A stretch of 10,037 nucleotides of DNA, taken from Rhodocyclales bacterium. Lineage in GTDB: Bacteria > Pseudomonadota > Gammaproteobacteria > Burkholderiales > Rhodocyclaceae. The stretch spans positions 1-10,037 of the forward strand of contig JAJTBM010000073.1 in assembly GCA_021286885.1 (NCBI GenBank). The letters run 5' to 3'. Below, one piece after another: positions 4,887 through 10,037 of this stretch (within the stretch, counting starts at the first letter, position 1; every line of letters starts with the position of its first letter). The notes beneath the pieces are model-generated. The model saw nothing but the letters and a program-made list of their open reading frames with translations, was not told where the DNA came from and did no database searches. The position numbers and the translations under genes were made by a program.

Positions 4887-6712
4887 ATAACAAGCACCAG
4901 AATGTGACCTTCAACCACAACCCGCTGCTTCGTTCCGACCTGCCGGTCTGGCGTTCCCGCTTCGTGCTCGGATGCATGCTGGCGGGCTCGCTGATGCTGG
5001 TTGGCCGGGCTGCCTACCTGCAAGGGGTGAACGAGGAGTTCCTCCAGAAAAAAGGGGCGGATCGTTATGTGCGGGTGATGGATGTGCCGGCGACCCGCGG
5101 TCGTATCACCGACCGCCAAGGCGAAGTGCTGGCCATGTCGACCCCTGTCAAGACCATCTGGGCTATTCCCGAAGAAGACAAAGACCGGGATAAAGACGCC
5201 AAGTCCAAGGAAAAAGACGGCAAAACCCCAAACCGGGTGCGCTTGCTGAGCAGTCTCACCAAAGAGCAGCTCAATTCGTTGGCCACGCTCCTGGACATGA
5301 GTGTGCAGGATCTCTACCAAAAGCTCGATCAGGGGCGGGATTTTGTCTACCTGAAGCGTCAGGTGTCGCCCGAGCTGGCCGAGCAGGTGGCCAAGCTCAA
5401 GCTGCCGGGCATCCACGAGATGCGTGAATATCGGCGCTACTACCCTGGTGGTGATGTGATGGCCCACTTGCTGGGCTTTACCGGCATGGATAACAAGGGG
5501 CAGGAAGGCATGGAGCTGGCCTTTGAAAGCCAGCTGGCCGGCAAGCCGGGCTCCCGTCGGGTCATCAAGGATAGACGGGGCAACGTGGTGGAAGATGCCG
5601 AATCCATCCGCCCGCCCCAGGATGGGCGTGATGTGGCCCTGTCTGTTGATAGCAAGATCCAGTACCTCGCTTACTCGGCCCTCAAGCAGGCCATGGTCGA
5701 TCACAAGGCCAAGGCGGGCGGGGTGGTGGTGCTTGATGCCAAGACCGGCGAAGTGCTGGCCCTGGTGAACAGCCCCACCTACAACCCGAACAACCGCAGC
5801 AACCTCACCGGCGAACAGCTGCGTAACCGCATCCTGACCGACACCTACGAGCCGGGCTCCACCATGAAGCCCTTTACGGCAGCCCTGGCCCTGGAGACCG
5901 GCAAGTTCTCGCCTTCTACCATCGTCAACTGCGCCCCCGGCCGGATGACCATCGGTACGGCCACGATCTCCGATGCCCACCCCCACGGTGCCCTGTCGGT
6001 CGCCCAGGTGATCCAGAAGTCGTCCAACATTGGTGCCGCCAAAATGGCCCTCACCTTCCAGCCGGAAGTCATGTGGAAGATGCTGGACGATCTGGGTTTT
6101 GGCTCCACCCTCAAGCTGGGCTTTCCGGGCGAGGTGAGCGGGCGTTTGCGCGCCCCCAAGACCTGGAAGCCCATCGAGCAGGCCACCATATCTTACGGCC
6201 ATGGTTTGTCAGTCAATCTGATGCAGATGGCGAACGCCTACCAGGTGTTTGCCCGGGACGGGGACATGGTGCCCATCTCCCTTTCCCGTCTGGACGCGCC
6301 TCCCATCCACAGCACCCGGGTGTTCTCTCCCCAAACCGCCCGGGATGTGCGCCAGATGCTTGAAATGGTGGTTCAGCCCGGCGGCACGGCGCCCCAGGCC
6401 AACGTGCCCGGCTACCGGGTAGGTGGCAAGACCGGGACGGCCATGAAGCTGGTCGGTGGTCATTACGCACTCAAATATGTGGCGTCCTTCGTGGGCATCG
6501 CTCCCATTTCCGATCCGCGCCTGATTGTGGCGGTGATGGTCGATGAGCCAAGCAACGGCAAGCATTACGGTGGTGATGTGGCAGGGCCTATTTTTGCACA
6601 AGTGATGGGTGGAGCCTTGCGTACCTTGGGCGTCTCGCCCGATGCACCACTCAAGCCCTTGCAGGTGGCTCGCCAGCTCAGCCAGGTGCAGGCCGTTCAG
6701 GAGTCCATGTGA
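4883..6712 (+). CDS. ftsI: Septal peptidoglycan transpeptidase FtsI (penicillin-binding protein 3)
   Basis: FtsI is a class B penicillin-binding protein that cross-links septal peptidoglycan in the periplasm together with FtsW. The 609-aa protein has a short cytoplasmic N-terminus, a membrane anchor at about residues 27-45, the pedestal domain beginning with VPATRGRITDRQGEVLA (68-84), then the transpeptidase domain. The active-site motifs are intact: SxxK as STMK (Ser326 nucleophile), SxN as SSN (380-382) and KTGT (516-519). The ATG at 4883 overlaps the ftsL stop, with GGAGGAG 5 nt upstream. Unusual is a Lys/Asp/Glu-rich low-complexity stretch at residues 97-116, right after the conserved STPVKTIWA strand, where E. 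coli FtsI has a shorter and far less charged segment. The gene overlaps murE by 4 nt (GTGA). Confidence 0.97.
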   Translation: MNNKHQNVTFNHNPLLRSDLPVWRSRFVLGCMLAGSLMLVGRAAYLQGVNEEFLQKKGADRYVRVMDVPATRGRITDRQGEVLAMSTPVKTIWAIPEEDKDRDKDAKSKEKDGKTPNRVRLLSSLTKEQLNSLATLLDMSVQDLYQKLDQGRDFVYLKRQVSPELAEQVAKLKLPGIHEMREYRRYYPGGDVMAHLLGFTGMDNKGQEGMELAFESQLAGKPGSRRVIKDRRGNVVEDAESIRPPQDGRDVALSVDSKIQYLAYSALKQAMVDHKAKAGGVVVLDAKTGEVLALVNSPTYNPNNRSNLTGEQLRNRILTDTYEPGSTMKPFTAALALETGKFSPSTIVNCAPGRMTIGTATISDAHPHGALSVAQVIQKSSNIGAAKMALTFQPEVMWKMLDDLGFGSTLKLGFPGEVSGRLRAPKTWKPIEQATISYGHGLSVNLMQMANAYQVFARDGDMVPISLSRLDAPPIHSTRVFSPQTARDVRQMLEMVVQPGGTAPQANVPGYRVGGKTGTAMKLVGGHYALKYVASFVGIAPISDPRLIVAVMVDEPSNGKHYGGDVAGPIFAQVMGGALRTLGVSPDAPLKPLQVARQLSQVQAVQESM

Positions 6713-8220
6713 ACATTCAGCAGAAGGTGCGTGAAGTCCTCGATCAACTGAAAGACCAGGAGGTTGAGCTTCGCGAGTTGTGTCTTGATTCCCGACGTCT
6801 GCGCGCCGGTGACGTTTTTCTGGCCTGTCCCGGTTACACCGTGGATGGGCGCCGGTTCATTGAAGATGCGGTGAAAGCCGGTGCTGGTGCGATCCTGTGG
6901 GAGCGTCGCGGGCATGCCTGGAGCCCGTCCCTGCCGGTAGCCAATGTGGGCGTGGATGACCTGATGGGTTTGTCCGGCCATCTGGCCCACGAAGTCTATG
7001 GTCGTCCGTCCGATGCCCTGTGGCTGATCGGCGTGACGGGCACCAACGGCAAAACCTCCGTCACCCAATGGGTGTCCCGGGCCTTGGCCACGCTGGGGCG
7101 CAAGTGTGGCGTGATCGGCACCCTGGGGCTTGGTTTTCCCGGCAGTCTCAACGCCAGTGCCAACACTACCCCCGACAGCCTGACCGTGCATCGCACCCTG
7201 GCCGAGTTCCGTCAGGCAGGCGCCCAGGCGGCGGCCATGGAAGTGTCTTCGATAGGTCTTGACCAAGGACGCTTGAACGGCCTGCACTTTGATGTGGCGG
7301 TACTCACCAACCTGACCCGCGACCATCTGGATTACCACGGCACCATGGAGCACTACGGTGCTAGCAAGGCTCGCCTCTTCGACATGCCCGGCCTGCGTTC
7401 GGTGGTGCTCAATCTGGACGACCGCTTTGGCATGGAGCAGGCCCGGCGCCTAGCCGGCACGGGGCTGGAAGTGATCGGCTACACCCTGGTGCCCAGCAAT
7501 GCCGATGCCGCTCCCCTCAACCGGGTGCTGGTGGCCGACAAGCTGACCGCCACTGCCGCCGGGCTGCGCTTTACCGTGCGCACGGGCAACGAATCTGCCG
7601 ACCTCTGCCCCAACTTGGTGGGCGAGTTCAACGTCTCGAACCTGCTGGCCGTGATCGGCACCCTGATGGCCTCGGGCTTCTCCCTCGAAGAGTCAGCCGC
7701 CGTGGCCGAGGATCTGACCCCACCCCAGGGCCGGATGCAGACCCTGGGCGGCGTGGGAGATCCGCTGGTGGTGGTGGATTACGCCCACTCGCCGGATGCG
7801 CTGGAACAAGTGCTCAAGGCAGTGCGCGCCACGGTCCAGGCCCGTAACGGGCGTCTGGTCTGCCTGTTTGGCTGCGGTGGCGATCGGGACCCGGGCAAGC
7901 GCCCCCTGATGGGCGAGCTGGCGGCCCGGCTCGCGGATCGTCTGATCCTCACCAGCGACAACCCGCGCAATGAAGACCCTCAGCTCATCCTCCAGCAGAT
8001 TGCTGCGGGGGCCGGGGCAGACGTCGAAATCATCCCGGATCGGGCCGAGGCCATACGCCGGGCGGTGCTGGAAGCTGCTGCCGATGATGTGATCGTGGTG
8101 GCTGGCAAGGGACATGAGCCCTATCAGGAAATTCGTGGAGTGCGACTGCCGTTCTCCGATGTGGAGCAAAGCCGGGCCGCCCTGGAAGCCTGGAACGAAG
8201 CCCAGGGAGATCTGGAATGA
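6709..8220 (+). CDS. murE: UDP-N-acetylmuramoyl-L-alanyl-D-glutamate--2,6-diaminopimelate ligase MurE
   Basis: This cytoplasmic Mur ligase adds meso-diaminopimelate to UDP-MurNAc-L-Ala-D-Glu using ATP. The 503-aa sequence shows the three-domain layout: UDP-substrate domain with LCLDSRRLRAGDVFLA (24-39), central ATPase domain with P-loop GVTGTNGKTS (108-117), TTPDS (153-157) and the lysine in YGASKARLF (Lys220, equivalent to the carbamylated lysine of E. coli), and a C-terminal domain with DNPRNEDP (417-424). The DNPR motif marks meso-DAP rather than lysine specificity, so the wall is the Gram-negative DAP type. The start is GTG 6709 with AGGAG 5 nt upstream; the ATG two bases earlier is out of frame and runs straight into a stop. 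It overlaps ftsI by 4 nt and murF by 4 nt (ATGA). Confidence 0.97.
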   Translation: MNIQQKVREVLDQLKDQEVELRELCLDSRRLRAGDVFLACPGYTVDGRRFIEDAVKAGAGAILWERRGHAWSPSLPVANVGVDDLMGLSGHLAHEVYGRPSDALWLIGVTGTNGKTSVTQWVSRALATLGRKCGVIGTLGLGFPGSLNASANTTPDSLTVHRTLAEFRQAGAQAAAMEVSSIGLDQGRLNGLHFDVAVLTNLTRDHLDYHGTMEHYGASKARLFDMPGLRSVVLNLDDRFGMEQARRLAGTGLEVIGYTLVPSNADAAPLNRVLVADKLTATAAGLRFTVRTGNESADLCPNLVGEFNVSNLLAVIGTLMASGFSLEESAAVAEDLTPPQGRMQTLGGVGDPLVVVDYAHSPDALEQVLKAVRATVQARNGRLVCLFGCGGDRDPGKRPLMGELAARLADRLILTSDNPRNEDPQLILQQIAAGAGADVEIIPDRAEAIRRAVLEAAADDVIVVAGKGHEPYQEIRGVRLPFSDVEQSRAALEAWNEAQGDLE

Positions 8221-9602
8221 TGGATTTGCAGCAAGCGGCGCTGCTGACCGAAGGCAGCGCCCTCGGTCCTGCCGTTGACTTTAACGCGGTGAGTACCGAT
8301 TCCCGGGCGATTACCCCGGGCCAATTGTTTGTCGCCCTGCGTGGCGAGCGTTTTGATGGCCATGATTTTGTGGAGCAGGTGCTCCAGCAGGGCGCTGCGG
8401 CGGCCATGGTGGACTGCCGCTGGGTGGCCGAACGTCCGGCGGATGCACCGGCCCTGCCCCTGCTGGTGGTGGACGACACCCGGTTGGGGCTGGGCCGTCT
8501 GGCCGCTGGCTGGCGTGCCCGCTTCAGCCTGCCGCTGATTGGCGTCACTGGCAGCAACGGCAAGACCACCGTCAAGGAAATGTGCGCGGCCATTCTGCGG
8601 GCCCAGGCCCGGCAGGATGGGGTTGATCCCGATCTGGCCGTGCTGGCCACCCGGGGCAATCTGAATAACGACATTGGTCTGCCCCTGATGCTCTTGCGGC
8701 TCACGGGCAATCATCGCTATGCCGTGATCGAGATGGGCATGAACCATCCCGGTGAAATCGGCTACCTCACGGGGCTCGCCCGGCCCACCGTGGCGCTGGT
8801 GAACAACGCCCAGCGGGCCCACCTGCAAGGGATGGGCAACGTGGAAGAAGTTGCCATCGAGAAAGGCGCCATTTATAGCGGCCTGTCTGCCGAGGGCGTG
8901 GCCGTGGTGAATGCCGATGATGCCTTCGTCGAAATGTGGCGTAACTGCAACGAAGGGCGCCGGATCGTCACTTTTGGCTTGAATTCGTGTGCAGACGTGA
9001 GCGCAAGGTGTACGATGCGCGGCTTTTCTTCCGACCTCGACCTGAGCACCCCTTGGGGGGCGGCCACGATCCGGTTGCAGGTGCCTGGTGTACACAATGC
9101 ACGCAATGCTTTGGCGGCTGCGGCGGCCTGCCTTTCGGGCGGTGTCAGCCTGGCGGCTGTGGTGGATGGGCTCTCCGGTTACGCCGGAACGCCCGGGCGT
9201 CTGCACGTGCGCAAGGGCCTGAAAGCCGCGGTGGTGATTGATGACAGCTACAACGCCAATCCCGACTCCATGCGGGCGGGGATTGCGGTGCTGGCTTCCA
9301 CGCCGGGGCGCAAGATTCTGGTGATCGGTGACATGGGCGAGATCGGGGAGCAGAGCTTCCAGTACCACGACGAAATCGGCGGCTACGCCAAGAGCGAAGG
9401 CGTGGATTTCCTGTTCGGGCTGGGTGAGATGAGCGAAGTTGCAGCGCGCAACTTCGGTGAAGGCGGACACCATTTCACGCGGCTGGATGACCTGGTCGCG
9501 GCGGTGAAGGCCGAAATGAATGCAGATACGGTGGTCCTCGTCAAAGGCTCCCGCTTCATGAAAATGGAGCGGGTGGTCGAGGCCATCACGGAGAAGGTTT
9601 GA
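8217..9602 (+). CDS. murF: UDP-N-acetylmuramoyl-tripeptide--D-alanyl-D-alanine ligase MurF
   Basis: MurF completes the UDP-MurNAc-pentapeptide by adding D-Ala-D-Ala with ATP hydrolysis in the cytoplasm. The 461-aa protein shows STDSRAITPGQLFVAL (26-41), the P-loop GVTGSNGKTT (109-118), NLNNDIGLPL (148-157) typical of MurF, EMGMNHPGEI (172-181), DDSYNANPDSM (342-352) in the C-terminal domain, GDMGEIG (371-377) and the terminal VKGSRFMKME (442-451). Length is usual for the family (E. coli 452). Two adjacent in-frame ATG codons (8217 and 8220) both lie within range of AGGGAGA (8204-8210). 8217 is chosen because it gives the ATGA overlap with murE seen elsewhere in the operon, but 8220 is equally possible. 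Confidence 0.97.
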   Translation: MMDLQQAALLTEGSALGPAVDFNAVSTDSRAITPGQLFVALRGERFDGHDFVEQVLQQGAAAAMVDCRWVAERPADAPALPLLVVDDTRLGLGRLAAGWRARFSLPLIGVTGSNGKTTVKEMCAAILRAQARQDGVDPDLAVLATRGNLNNDIGLPLMLLRLTGNHRYAVIEMGMNHPGEIGYLTGLARPTVALVNNAQRAHLQGMGNVEEVAIEKGAIYSGLSAEGVAVVNADDAFVEMWRNCNEGRRIVTFGLNSCADVSARCTMRGFSSDLDLSTPWGAATIRLQVPGVHNARNALAAAAACLSGGVSLAAVVDGLSGYAGTPGRLHVRKGLKAAVVIDDSYNANPDSMRAGIAVLASTPGRKILVIGDMGEIGEQSFQYHDEIGGYAKSEGVDFLFGLGEMSEVAARNFGEGGHHFTRLDDLVAAVKAEMNADTVVLVKGSRFMKMERVVEAITEKV

Positions 9603-9673
9603 TGAGTTTCTGGAGTGCAGCACGGGTGTTCGAGTCTTCCAACATTGGCGGGGAGGCTCGCGATGCTGCTTGA
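9602..9673 (+). CDS. Possible 23-codon coupling ORF between murF and mraY
   Basis: An ATG at 9602 overlaps the murF stop by one base (TGATG). It is preceded by GGAGAAGG about 4 nt upstream and opens a 23-codon frame ([19 protein letters not shown], then RDAA) that stops at 9673, eleven bases into mraY. It fills the only sizeable gap in the operon and would deliver terminating ribosomes onto the mraY start at 9663. The peptide resembles nothing I recognise and has no membrane segment. mraY also has its own good Shine-Dalgarno, so the ORF is not required. It may be a leader or coupling peptide, or chance. Confidence 0.3.
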   Translation: MSFWSAARVFESSNIGGEARDAA

Positions 9674-10037
9674 TCTGGCCCTGTGGCTGGGCAAGGATGC
9701 CCGGTTTTTCAACGTTTTTGCCTACATCACCCTGCGGACCGTGCTGGCCGCCGGGACGGCCCTCACTTTGTCCCTGATTTTTGGGCCGCCGGTGATCCGC
9801 TGGCTGGCCGCCAAGAAAATCGGCCAGGCGGTGCGCAATGACGGCCCCAAGTCCCACCTGACCAAGGCCGGTACGCCCACCATGGGGGGCGCGCTGATCC
9901 TGCTGTCCATCGTGCTCACCACGCTGTTGTGGGGCGATCTGCACAACCGCTATGTGTGGGTGGTGTTGTTCGTGACCCTGGGCTTTGGGGCGGTGGGCTG
10001 GGTGGATGACTGGCGCAAGGTGGTCTACCGCGACCCC
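9663..10037 (+). CDS. mraY: Phospho-N-acetylmuramoyl-pentapeptide-transferase MraY (N-terminal part)
   Basis: MraY is the polytopic inner-membrane enzyme that transfers phospho-MurNAc-pentapeptide from UDP to undecaprenyl phosphate, making lipid I. The window holds the first 125 codons of an expected 360 or so; the frame is open to the last base. Visible are the N-terminal [20 protein letters not shown] (residues 13-32), a first membrane helix, the conserved cytoplasmic loop with [20 protein letters not shown] (54-73) then MGG (74-76), a second hydrophobic segment (about 76-90), and [10 protein letters not shown] (111-120), where the two aspartates are part of the catalytic Mg2+-binding signature. 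The ATG at 9663 is preceded by GGGAGG (9651-9656) at 6 nt spacing. The gap from murF is 60 nt. The rest of the dcw cluster probably follows, but this is not seen. Confidence 0.96.
   Translation, partial: MLLDLALWLGKDARFFNVFAYITLRTVLAAGTALTLSLIFGPPVIRWLAAKKIGQAVRNDGPKSHLTKAGTPTMGGALILLSIVLTTLLWGDLHNRYVWVVLFVTLGFGAVGWVDDWRKVVYRDP

Noticed and set aside
4796..6202. A 468-codon minus-strand frame opposite ftsI
   Set aside because: It is a shadow of ftsI codon bias, with Gly/His/Gln-rich composition and no credible domain.
8124..9944. A 606-codon open frame on the minus strand across the end of murE, all of murF and the start of mraY
   Set aside because: It is antisense to three well-supported genes with intact motifs. 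Long antisense frames are expected in high-GC DNA, and its Gln/His/Arg-rich translation matches no family.
1..10037. A previously undescribed multi-gene system, mobile element, CRISPR array or prophage
   Set aside because: The window is a conserved core-genome region. I saw no transposase, integrase, attachment-site duplication, repeat array or defence-type gene.

Overview
The window is high-GC chromosomal DNA from a proteobacterium. I read it as a betaproteobacterium, probably Rhodocyclales-like. This rests on the MraZ, FtsL, MurE and RNase P RNA sequences and on gene order. No 16S or other phylogenetic marker was tested, so the placement is inference.

Left part (1-2282), all on the minus strand. 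In transcription order it holds a short secreted protein with paired cysteines (2282-1866), a glycine-zipper lipoprotein (1854-1351), a FAD-dependent hydroxylase of the UbiH/UbiF/COQ6 ubiquinone family (1286-123), and the first 23 codons of a secreted protein whose gene leaves the window (71-1). Spacings are 11, 64 and 51 nt and each start has a clear Shine-Dalgarno. They may share a transcript, though no convincing promoter was found for them.

Middle part (2283-3244). This is the divergent regulatory region and the RNase P RNA gene rnpB (about 2511-2890, plus strand), with a good -10 box before it and a strong intrinsic terminator at 2899-2931. A roughly 210-nt gap follows with no recognisable gene. 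Then comes a well-formed sigma70-type promoter whose -10 and start region carry three GTGGG boxes with exact 10-bp periodicity, the known operator pattern of MraZ.

Right part (3245-10037), plus strand. This is the start of the division and cell wall (dcw) cluster: mraZ, rsmH (mraW), ftsL, ftsI, murE, murF and the first 125 codons of mraY. MraZ is the cluster's transcriptional regulator. RsmH methylates 16S rRNA. FtsL and FtsI are parts of the septal peptidoglycan machine. MurE, MurF and MraY carry out consecutive steps of lipid I precursor synthesis. Nearly every junction is a 1-4 nt stop/start overlap or a 2-nt gap, which suggests one translationally coupled operon. The one larger gap (murF to mraY, 60 nt) is spanned by a 23-codon ORF that overlaps both neighbours.

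The window is mostly conserved housekeeping sequence and I do not see a new multi-gene system. The items most worth a second look are the small ORF between murF and mraY, the Lys/Asp-rich insert in FtsI, the MraZ box and promoter architecture, and the two uncharacterised envelope proteins beside rnpB.
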